Part shown: positions 46,401 through 56,300 of the stretch, piece by piece
Layout: each line of letters begins with the position of its first letter
Numbering within the stretch: position 1 is the first letter of the stretch
Assembly (NCBI GenBank): GCA_013399015.1
Contig: VWZX01002400.1
Span: 1,432,537 to 1,496,536, forward strand
Reading direction: 5' to 3'
DNA from: Galbula dea
Lineage: Eukaryota > Chordata > Aves > Piciformes > Galbulidae
Length of the DNA: 64,000 bases
Notes under the pieces: generated by a model
The model's database searches: none
The model's input: the letters and a program-made list of their open reading frames with translations, nothing else
Told to the model about the DNA's origin: nothing
Made by a program: the position numbers and the translations under genes

Positions 46401-49400
46401 AGGACGTGCAAAGAAAGTTGCCTGAGAGAGCGGTGACCCTGGCCAGGGAGATTTGGGAGAACCCAGTGGTGGGAAGAAGATGGCTTGAATGATCCCTTTG
46501 AGATCTCCTCATCAAGAAAGGTCAGGCCATCCCCAAGCAGCCACTAAATCTCTGCCCCATCCAGCCAGCCAGGCTCTGGCAGCAGCCTCAGCCCCGATCT
46601 TCTCTCCGACGGTAACGGGAGAAGAGGGCAGCTCGCTCATGTTCTTGTTTTGCTCCACGTCACTTTGGGGAAGGTTAAGCACTTTCAGAAGCATTGGAAT
46701 ACATCATTTCTCATGCCTGAGATGAGTACATGCAGTCCTGGCATCCCAGGGCAGGGTGGGAATAGCGAGCTGATCCGCTCCTTCGCGAGCGAGCCGGGCA
46801 GCCGCCGGCTGCCCTCTTTAGGAATTGCTTTACTTCATATTGAGAGAAGCAATCGCCACCTTTGGAGCTCCTAACACATTATACTCCAATTTCTGCTTTG
46901 AAGCCTCCCCTAATCCCCATTCCTATCCTTCCAATCTCATTTTCCAGCTCGGAATGTTTATACAAACACAACAGGCATGGGGTCCTCTTGTCGCCTCAGC
47001 TAAGCCCTAAGCCTCCGGGACCCCACGCCAGGGAAAAAGGAGACGAGAGGGAATTAGACCCTCCAAAATCAATCTGGAACTGATAGGACTTGGATGGGAC
47101 CTGCAAACCTAGGATGAACCAGGGCCTTGACAGTTGAAACTGTCAACTCCCTGATTTATTAAACTGAAATAAGCTGAGAGCAGGTGTTTCACGCTCAGTT
47201 TCTCCTGTAACACCCAGGGGAAGGATCTCACCCTCGGCCATCTTCCAGATCTGTGCCCCAAAAATGCACCAGGAGCCCCAGCAGCAGCTCCCTGCTTCTC
47301 CAGACACCCTCCATTAAAACAAACAAACAAGAAAAACCAAGAAAACAACCAAAAAAAACCCAAACAAAGCAATTCCTAGACCTTCAGGTCTCTCTGCTCA
47401 TCTTTACTGACCTCTACATTTGGTTTCTCCCAACAGAAACCCAACACTAATAAGTGATGGAGATTTAACACAAACCCAACAGATACCTGATCTTGTCCCA
47501 GGGCTGCCATGAGCTCCAAGCCCTTGTTGACCTGAACTGGAGATCAAGGACAGGTTCAAGGCAGGATTTTTGTCCCACCACTGCCTTTTTTGACCTGGTT
47601 TTAGCATTGCAATCTCTCCCTTGCGCATTTGACCCTGGCACATCACAAGTGAGGGTTAATTAACCCTGCATGCACATCATCTTAAGCCCCAGATACTAAA
47701 TCCTGAAAATCAGGACTTAAAAGGGATTAGAGCCCAGCCTTTCAGGTGGTTTGTAGCCCTGGGGTGGACTCACCTTCGGGGGCTGAAGTTCATCTAGCTC
47801 AACAAGAGCCACCCAGAACCTCAGCTTCGGGGCTACCCCAGCACCAAATTAGCTTAATGCAGACACTTAAACATTGGCTGCAGGATACCAGAGGAGATCT
47901 GGCCCCAACTCAACAGCCCAGCTATGCCCCTGGCATCTGCCATTTATTACTGATTGCAGACAACCTCTATCCTCTTCCCTTTCACTTCTTCCCATCCATG
48001 GGCAGGATCCACAGGAGCAGGTCCGAGCCCAGCAGGAGACATGAAACCAAAGACATGGAGGCATGGGGGACTTCAGGCAAAGCCCAAAGTGATTTCTTTT
48101 TTCCCCAGGGCCCTGACTTTGGCTATGTGAGCAGAGAACCTCTCTTTGAAGCCATCACCAGCCTCGACTCCTTTGGCAACCTAGAGGTCAGCCCACCTGT
48201 GACCGTGGCAGGGAAGGAATATCCCCTGGGGAGGATCCTCATTGGCAGCAGCTTCCCCACGTGAGTGATGGGAAAACCACGTGTCTTGGGAGCAAAAGAA
48301 CCACTATTGCCCTTAAATATCATCAAAATAATCACAGTGAGGGCTTTCATTAGCCACTCCCTGACCAGCTGCAAATTTGGTACCCTGTGGAGTAGGTGCA
48401 TCAGCTCTCACTATGACTGTTTTAACTCTGAGTTTTCTAATCAGACATTTGGGGAGGGAATGGTAATTTCCTCATTTACTTCTGTATCTTGGCCTCACTT
48501 CTGTGCCTTTGCAGAACTTTGGAATATGTGTAATTAATATTAATATGTGTAAGAAACTGAGGTGCTGGAGTGTGTCCAGAGGAGGGCAAGGAAGGTGGGG
48601 AAGGGTCTAGAGCACAAGTGTTGTGAGGAGCAGCTGAGGGAACTGGGGTTGCTTAGCCTGGAGAAGAGGAGGCTCAGGGGAGACCTTCTCACTCTCTGCA
48701 GCTCCCTGAGAGGAGGTTGGAGCCAGGTGGGGGTTGGTCTCTTCTCCCAGGGAACAAGTGATAGGAGAAGAGGAAACAGCCTCCAGTTGCACCAGGGGAA
48801 GTTTAATTTGGATATTAAGAAAAATTCCATCCCTGCAAGAGTGGTTAGAGATTGGCCCAGGCTGCCCAGGTCAGTGGTGGAGTCACCATTCCTGGAGGGA
48901 TTCAGAAACCATGTAGACACAGCACTTGATGACATGGTTTAGTGGCATGGGGGTGTTGGGTTGATGGTTGGACCTGATGATTTTGGAGGTCTTTTCCAAC
49001 CTTAATGATCCTAGGAGCCTATGATCCAATCTCTACCTTCACATTTGCACCTTCCATTCCTTCCTCCACCTTCGGAGCCATTTATGTGCACATACCTTTT
49101 GCTGTATAAATATTTATCCTCCTCATTCCCTCTCTTGGGGGTATTTTGCCCCCAGATCTGCAGGGAGGAGGATGACCAGAGTGGTGAGGGATTTCCTCTA
49201 CGCCCAGCAAGTGCAGGCTCCTGTAGAGCTCTACTCTGACTGGCTGGCTGTGGGTCACGTCGATGAGTTTGTCACTTTTGTGCCTACCTCTGACACAAAG
49301 GTATCCCCAAACCCTCTGCTTTCTCTTCTGAGCAGCTAATCCCTTTGGGACACCCCTAAGGAAAAAACCCCAAACCCCAAAGCTCCTTTTCTTGACAGTC

Positions 49401-52400
49401 CTAGTCAGTTATTTGTTTGGTTTCTCCCCTCCCTGTCCCCAAAATGAGAACTCTGAAGACCAACAGGGACTTTCTTAGCTAACAATCAACAGAGAGAGAA
49501 GGTAGATACCTGCAAAGGTAGACCAAGGAATTTAAACCTCAGTACTCCCATGAGCTGGCCAGTGCTGCTGGAGCAGGGGGGGTTGACTAGAAGATCTCCA
49601 GAGGTCCCTTCCAACCCCCAGTGTTCTGGGATTCTGTGCTCCCAGCTGCTCAGCATCTCCTACATTTTCCTCTTTCCACTGTCTTAGTTTTTGCTGCTTC
49701 TGACACAAGACTTTTCCCACCAGGAAAACCACACCTTGATCTGGATGCTGCAGAAAACAAATCTTTACACATATACCCAAGCCCTTCCAGATAGTGCTTC
49801 TGCCCTCCTCAGGCCTCAGCCCCCATGAGAGATGCTATCAAGCAACCTCCAGCACTCCTCCACAGAGACTATTCCTGCTGGTGGGGAGCAAATCAGGACT
49901 CACGTGGGGCTCAAGCCCTACAAACTCATGATACCCATAGGTTTAGCTTAATAGTGATTTTTGGCTCCCTCTGAGGAACTTAAAGCCTAATTATTCACTT
50001 GCTCCTTCCCCTTCCCCTTTGCAAAGCCAGCACAGAAACCTAAAACCACCAACCTGACCAGCAGCCACACTCCTCCCCTACTATCTCAGCTCACCCAAAC
50101 CTCCAGCAAACGCTCTTTGGGGGTTTCTATTCCATCTGGGGTGGGCAGGATGGGACCCAGCTGCAGCCAGGCTCATTTTCCCCCCTGTCCCAGTAGCAGT
50201 TTACCCCCTCAGGGGCAGTTTGGCAGCTCTCTGCCAACAGCATAAAGCACCACATCTCATTTCGATACAACCCTTCAGTAGCGCATTAAAAAAAGGCACC
50301 AAATAACAGCAGAAATGACTCATTTGAAGAGTTTCAGTTCAGGTTCCTTGCAAGAAAATAGCCCCTTGAGGTCCTCCAAAGGTTCAGCTAAACCACTCCT
50401 GGTGCTTGCTCTCCTCTTGTCTTGCCACAGCGATTTCGGATGCTGATGCCCAGCCCGGCGGCGTGCTACAAGCTCTTTCGAGAGAAGCAGAAGGAGGGCC
50501 AGGGGGAAGCCACCATGTTCAAAGGCAAGGGGACAGCAGGTGGCTGTAGCCCAGCTTTGATGTGGGCCTGAGGCAGCCAGAGCCACCTCACAGAGCAGCC
50601 AGGCTGAGGGTGGCAGCGCCTGGACGGCGTGAGGGGATCGAGGAGGACGTGGGGACCTTTTCCCACCCGCTTGTCCTTCACGGTTGGCAAGCAGGATGGC
50701 TTCCCACCATACCCAGCCCCCTCAAGCCCTATTTTGGGAAAGAGAGTGGGATGGGAAGGATAAAGCCCTTCTGCACGGAGAGGATGCTTGCTTGATGGGA
50801 TGGAGCATCTCTGGAAATGCCAGCAGAGCTTCAGCACAGGGTGGGACCTCTGAGGGCTCTCATCTTCCCCTAAATCAGCACCATTTTTAGCTCCCTCTAG
50901 CAGTGATGTTTTGGTTGTCAGTTTGGGCATCCTTTAGTTGTGGTTTTGAACGTCATTGGCTCGTGAGGCAGTTAGGGGAAGGTCTCCATACCTCCACAGA
51001 TCCTTCTGGGTCACTGCCACCTGTCTGGGATGTCTCCAAACAAAGGTTGGCCTCCCTGGAGGTGGCAGCTCTGGTTTTATGGAGCTGAGTGGAGAACTTT
51101 AGCAGACAGCGATTCCTGTGAGCAGGAGGATGTATGCTAGGACACTTCCAGCGTTCTTTCCAGCAGGCAGAGGTTTCCTTCCCACTCAATTTCCCCGTAA
51201 ACTAAGATTTTGGGACTGCTGGCAGCCTTAACCCTAAAGAAATTGGGGCTTGGGGGACTGTTTTCCTTCACTGTGCCCTGTTTGAAGTCAGGATCCTAGC
51301 AACACTGCTTCATTTTGATCAGGGGTTGCATCTGCAGGGTACTCGGGGATGGACACCAAACGGGTCACCATTAACAAGGTCCTCTCCAATGACATCCTGG
51401 TGCAGCAGAACCAGTATGTCCAGGTAAAAACCAATATTCCCACCAAAAATTGATATTTATTGTGATAGCTGCCCCAGGATGGTGCAAACTCTCAAGGTGG
51501 GGTGTTGCATTTAGACTTTTCTCCTGCATGAGATGGTTTTGGGGACTGTGCCCATCTGTATCCCCAGCCTCAACCTGGTTTTCTCCATCCCCTCCAGCGC
51601 TGCATTGACTGGAATAGGGATGTCCTCAAGAAGGAGCTGGGGTTGACTGAGGAGGACATCGTTGACCTGCCAGCCCTCTTCAAGCTTGACAAGCAGGGCA
51701 AAGCTGTGCCATACTTCCCCAACATGGTGAGGGGGGTCCCCACTCCTTGGGTCCTCTCCAAAATCCAGGTTATTCAGCCAGGATGAGTTCTTAAAGTCGC
51801 AAAAAAGCTCCATGTTTACAGCTGCCCAGAAAAAGCAAATATCTCCAGACAGCCCTGGATAAGCACAGATCTACCATAACTCTGTGGCTTTCTGTTGCTG
51901 GCAGTGGGGTTAACCTGTGTAGTTTTGAGGTGAAAACTCTTCAGAGAAGTGAAACTGCTGTACATGAGGCATATTTTAATGATGAGGAGCTGCTGAGGGA
52001 GCTGGGGTTGAATAGTCTGGAGAAAAGGAGGCTCAGGGGAGACCTTCTCACTCTCTGCAGCTCCCTGAAAGGAGGTTGGAGCAAGGTGGGAGTTGGTCTC
52101 TTCTCCCAAGGAAAAAGCAACAGGATGAGAGGAAACAGCCTCCAAGTTGCAGCAGAGGAGATATGGGTTGGAGATTAGGAACAATTTCTTCCCTGTGAGG
52201 GTTGTCAAGCCCTGGCCCAAGCTGCCCAGGACAGTGGTGGAGTCACCATCCCTGGAAGGGTTCAAGAAACATCTAGATGTGGTGCTGAGGGCCACGGTTT
52301 AGTGGTGACCTGATGGTGCTGGTTAACAGTTGGACTTCATGATCTTAAGGGTCTTTTACAACCTAACCACTTCTATGATTCCATAAAAAAGGGGAAGATG

Positions 52401-52786
52401 ATGCTGGATTTGGAAGCCTGGGGGAGGGTGGCTGCAAAAACTGGTGCTAATGCCCCATTGTGGGGTGAGGCTGATGGAGGAGGGTAGCCAGTGCCTTTCC
52501 TTCGGCTTCATCAGCCCCGATGCCGCTGGGCTCCCCTTTTGTCACCCCACAGGTCACCATGATCGTCCTGGCCAAGGACTTGGGCATCCCCAAACCCTTT
52601 GGCCCCGTGATGGGGGGTGAATGCTGCCTGGAGCAGAGGACTCGCTCCCTCCTTGAGCCACTGGGCTTCCGCTGCCGTTTCCTGGAGGAGGTGGCCTCCT
52701 ACCACGGCAGCCTCGGCGAGGTTCGCTGTGGCTCCAATGTGCAGCGGCAGCCCTTTGCCTTCAAATGGTGGCACGTAACACCATAG
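40494..52786 (+). CDS. PADI2: Peptidylarginine deiminase 2, 16 exons
   Basis: Exons: 40494-40585, 42041-42227, 42312-42381, 42951-43012, 43095-43212, 43838-43963, 44919-45097, 45291-45394, 45566-45677, 45757-45864, 48109-48260, 49156-49300, 50431-50524, 51338-51423, 51598-51726, 52553-52786. Total 1998 nt, 665 aa, the same length as human PADI2. It starts MLGDRTLRLQHGNRIEALCV. Ca-dependent arginine deiminase; PADI2 is the broadly expressed paralog acting on cytoskeletal, myelin and histone targets. D351, H471/D473 and C647 are at the human positions, and Ca ligands D123, D125, D127 and E131 are kept. Unusual: S154 where human has N154, Q373 where human has R373, R646 before the nucleophile instead of His, and CGSNVQRQPF instead of CGTNVRRKPF. 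Intron 13 uses a GC donor (50525). Same strand as SDHB, as in other vertebrates. Confidence 0.95.
40586..42040 (+). other. PADI2 intron 1, no further feature seen
   Basis: About 1.45 kb. It starts GTGAGTG and ends TTTGGCAG. It contains a CCACCACCACCATCACC stretch near 41345 but no CR1 or array. Confidence 0.5.
42551..42945 (-). mobile_element. CR1 LINE fragment in PADI2 intron 3
   Basis: Plus strand shows the reverse complement of a CR1 3' end (CACAGAAGGTTAGGAGTTGG, AAGGGACTCTGGAGATCATC). The minus-strand remnant reads VPRDRTRGNRHKLEQTKFQL, then NTRRNFLTLRVLEHW. Oriented opposite to the gene. Confidence 0.88.
44188..44506 (+). mobile_element. CR1 LINE fragment in PADI2 intron 6
   Basis: Short CR1 3' end: SPKEQVIGEEETASSCARGG, then the tail with GGACTTGATGATCCTAAAGA and GGATTCTGTGATG. 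Confidence 0.85.
45865..48108 (+). other. PADI2 intron 10 (2.2 kb), no gene seen
   Basis: Mostly unique sequence with an A-rich patch near 47310-47370. No CR1, no array and no exon with recognisable product. Confidence 0.5.
48553..49025 (+). mobile_element. CR1 LINE fragment in PADI2 intron 11
   Basis: CR1 3' region: LECVQRRARKVGKGLEHKCC, then LGLLSLEKRRLRGDLLTLCS, followed by the CR1 tail. It ends about 130 bp before exon 12. Confidence 0.88.
49558..49640 (+). mobile_element. Very short CR1 3' end in PADI2 intron 12
   Basis: Only about 80 bp: CCAGTGCTGCTGGAGCAGGG, AGGTCCCTTCCAACCCCCAG, TGGGATTCTGTG. The same words close the element at 54630-55545. Confidence 0.75.
50525..51337 (+). other. 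PADI2: PADI2 intron 13 with a GC-AG donor
   Basis: The reading frame requires exon 13 to end at 50524 (ATG TTC AAA G), and the intron then begins gcaagg. The acceptor at 51336-51337 is ag. The equivalent intron in the two other PADI genes here begins with GT. Confidence 0.8.
51935..52384 (+). mobile_element. CR1 LINE fragment in PADI2 intron 15
   Basis: CR1 3' region, more diverged: ELLRELGLNSLEKRRLRGDL, then LTLCSSLKGGWSKVGVG. It ends CTTCTATGATTCCAT. Confidence 0.85.
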
Positions 52787-52859
52787 CAGGGCCTCCTTCC
52801 CCCTCCTGCCTCGCCCCTGGAGGCTTTTATTGTGTGTGTTGCTTGTGATTCAGTTACCA

Positions 52860-52865
52860 AATAAA
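52860..52865 (+). terminator. PADI2: PADI2 polyadenylation signal AATAAA
   Basis: AATAAA 74 bp after the stop codon, preceded by a GT-rich TTATTGTGTGTGTTGC stretch. It leaves about 450 bp before the SDHB start codon. Confidence 0.75.
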
Positions 52866-53149
52866 TTTGCTGTGAGGAAAGAGGTGGGAAATTCATTCAT
52901 ATGGGGTAATAATCGTGAGGGGAAGGGAGAGAAGCCCTCAGGGAGGGTGAGGCAGTGAGAGAGCAGGACGCCATTTTGGTGCCCACCATTTTGCCCTGCT
53001 CAGCGTTGGGGCAGGCAGGAGGACCTTGGCGTCTCCCCTGCAAAAAGAAAGCGGCTGGGAATTGATGGAGGGACGCAGTGGTCTCTTCTCTCCTTAATAA
53101 AGGGGGGGATCCAGGCGTCCTGGCCACGCCACTTCGCCTTGGGCTATTT

Positions 53150-53320
53150 AATGCCACACTCAAAATGGCGCCTCCCTGGTGGTCGCTGCCACTCTCAAGA
53201 TGGCGGAGCCCAGCAAGCCCACCCGCGCCCTCCTTCCGCTCTTACCATGGCGCCCTTGGGCTCACTTCCGGTTCCGGGCCAGGAGCGGGGTCGGAACTGC
53301 GCAACGCCAAGATGGCGGCT
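53150..53320 (+). promoter_or_regulatory. SDHB: SDHB core promoter with YY1- and ETS-like motifs
   Basis: Within 160 bp: AAAATGGCGCC (53162), CAAGATGGCGGA (53196), CCATGGCGCC (53245), CAAGATGGCGGC (about 53308, overlapping the start codon) and CACTTCCGGTTCCGG (53263). (A)AGATGGCGGC is the downstream YY1 core and CTTCCGG the ETS/GABPA core, both typical of TATA-less mitochondrial-gene promoters. Confidence 0.6.
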
Positions 53321-56300
53321 GCCGTGGTGGGAGTCTCCTTGAGGCACAGTGTCCCCGCGCGGCTCCTGAGGGCCGGGCCGCGGCCGGTGAGGGGCCTAGA
53401 GCCTGCCCTGGGCCCGGCAGCGGGGCTGGGGGCTCTCGGGGGGAGGGTTTGGNAGGGTGCTGGGAGAGATCTGGGGCTTTGGAGGGGAACAGAGGGCTGG
53501 GAGAGATCTAGGGGGCAAGAGAGGGTGCTGGGAGACACCTGGGGGGCAGGAGGGAGGGCAGAAAGGGCTGGGAGGGAGGTGGGGGCGGAGGGAGCTGACA
53601 GGCAGGAGTGCAGAGTAGGCTGGGAGGGAGCTGGCAGGGGTACAGAGGGGCTTGAGTGACAGGAGAGGGGTCCAGGATGCAGCACAGGGTGGGAAGAGGG
53701 TTTAGAGCGGTTAAGAGAAAAGGAGACTGGCTTAAGGAGCCAAAATGATGTGTGTGGGATGCTGGGGAGGGTCTGAAGGGGAAAAAGAAGAGCAGGAAGG
53801 GGTCTTGGAAGGGCTTAGGAGGAGGTAGAGCTGGACAGGAAATTTTGGGGGAGGAGATCCAGAAGAGGGTTAGGAAGAGAGATGGGAAGAGGAGTGATAG
53901 GGATGTGGGGTAATTTGAGGAGAGGTGAGAAGAGGCAGGAAGTTCCTGGGGGAATAGAGAGAGGAGGTGGAATGCTGGAGCAGGGTAGAGATGTGGCTGG
54001 GAGCTTCTGAGGGCAGGTTGGGGGAAGGAAGAGCCTTCAGGGCTGTGGGGAAAGGAGTGTCTGCAGGCAGCACAGGAACACCAAGGAGCTGCCTCTTCAT
54101 TGGAGGATGATTTCTGCTTTGTGGAGGAGGAAGCTCCAAGGGAGTCCCAAAAAAAAAAACCACCACATTGGAGGGCCCAAATGCAAACCCCTCTGAGAAA
54201 TCCTGCAGCTTTCATCCTGAAGCAGTGGCCTCAAGTCCTGTTGTTGCCTGGCTGCAGGGCAGCCAGCAGCACCTGAGGGCTGTTGTGCTCTTTGGCTGCA
54301 GGTGTGTCGGGGAGCACAGACAGCAGCTGCAGCAGCTCCTCGCCTCAAGAAGTTTGCCATCTACAGATGGGATCCTGATAAGCCTGGGGACAAGCCCAGG
54401 ATGCAGACATATGAAGTGGATTTGAATAAGTGAGTAGAACCCCTGAGGGAGGAAGTTTGCTGGCAGGCAGGTGTGCTGGCACTGCTTGTGCATGGAGGTT
54501 ATCTGGGAGAAGGGTTGAGGAGCACTTGAGCTGGTAGCTGAAGGTGTCAGCAGTCTCCCTTGAGCTGCAGGGACTGTTAAAAGCTTGTTGGAGGTGGTGC
54601 CTCAGTTGTGTTACAGCATAGCTGAGATTCAGCAGTCACCTGGAAGAAGGCAGAGTGCACTCTCAGCCAGTTTGCTGGTGATGCAGCACTGGGAGGAGTA
54701 GTGACACCCTGTCAGGCTGTGCTGCCAGCCAGTGAGACCTGGACAGGATGAGAGTGAGGGCACAGGAACCTCAGGAAGTTCCCCAAGGGCAAGTGTAGAG
54801 TCCTGCACCTGGGGAGGAATAACTCCATGCACCAGGACAGGTTAGGGGTTGACCTGATGGAAAGCAGCTCCATGGAGAAGGACCTGGGAGTGCTGGGGGA
54901 CAACAAGTTCACCATGAGGCAGCAATGTGGCCTTGGGGCCAAGAAGGCCAAAGGTCTCCTGGGCTGCATGAAGAAGAGTGTGAGCAGCAGGTCAAAGGAG
55001 GTTCTCCTCATCTCCTCTGCCCTAGTCAGGCCACAGCTGGAGTCCTGGCTCCAGTTCTGGGCTCCCCAGGTCCAGAGAGACAAGGAACCACTGGAGAGAG
55101 TCCAGCAGAGGCTCCCAAGGTGCTGAGAGCACTGCAGCATCTGTGGCAGGAGGCTGTGAGAGCCCTGGGGCTGCTTAGCCTGCAGAAGAGCAGCCCCAGA
55201 GGGGAGCTGCTCCATGCTGAGCAAGAGCTGAAGGCTGGGGACAAGAGGCTGGGGCCAGACTCTGCTCAGTGGTGCCCAGGGCCAGGCCAAGGGGCACTGG
55301 GCACCAACTGGAAGCCAGGAGGTTCCAGCTGAGCAGGAGGAGAAGCTTGTCTGGTGTGAGGGTGTTGGAGCCCTGTCCCAGGCTGCCCAGAGAGGCTGTG
55401 GAGTCTCCTTGTGTGGAGAGATTGCCAAGGCAGCTGGAGGTGATGCTGGGCAAGCTGCTGTGGGTGACCCTGCTGGAGCAGGGGGTTGGGCTGGCTGATC
55501 CCCAGAGGTCCCTTCCAACCCCCAGCCAGGCTGGGATTCAGTCAGATCAGTGTTATTGCCTGATGAAGCAGATACAACCATGATCCTGGTTTCTGTTCCC
55601 CTCTCTCACCAGTGACAAATCAAACTGTCCCAAATGCCAGTGTCTCAGTGACTAGCAGCAGGAAAATGATCTTGGCCAAGAAACTTGAGCACCTCTTCCC
55701 TTTCCTTTCTTCACCTGGTTCCCTCTGATTTGCAGATGATATTCAACCCCTAGTAGCCACTGGCAACCTTTGCTGTAGCCACCCCCAAGAGAACTTTAGC
55801 TTCCCTGGGCTTCTACAGAGGGCTGCAGCCTTCCCTGTGCTGCAGAAACCTTCACCTGGCTGCATGTGGCCTCATTTCCCTGGGCTGCAGTTGCTGCTCT
55901 GCTCTTGCCAGAGGAATTCACCTCCAGCCCTTTCTGAAAGCTTCAGTTCCAAAGCCTGGTAGCTCCCTGCTGAGGCAGCTCATGCCAGAGCTGGAATTGC
56001 AGCATTTCCTCAGCTCTGGCTGTTGCCATCTCTGCTGGATGGAAATGAAGACAAGTTGTCCAAGCCTCTCTGGGTTTGTTTGCAGCCCTTGTGACTAGTG
56101 AGGACAGGCAGACTTATTCCAACCTGAGCAGAAGGAGAGAAGCAGGAGTGAGGAGCCTCAGTTTCCAGTTGTGTTTCTGAGCCCCAGCACCCAGAGAGTT
56201 TCTCTCCCACCCTCCCTCTCTGGAGTGGCTGCTGAGGCCAGCAGCTTACCCTGCTGCTCAGGAGAGCTCTGGCCTCTTGGTCTGGGGTCTGTGCTTGCTT

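Noticed and set aside
54630..55545. 289-aa minus-strand frame in SDHB intron 2
   Set aside because: Antisense of a CR1 element; Ser/Leu/Pro-rich composition, and the plus strand is the recognisable RT remnant.
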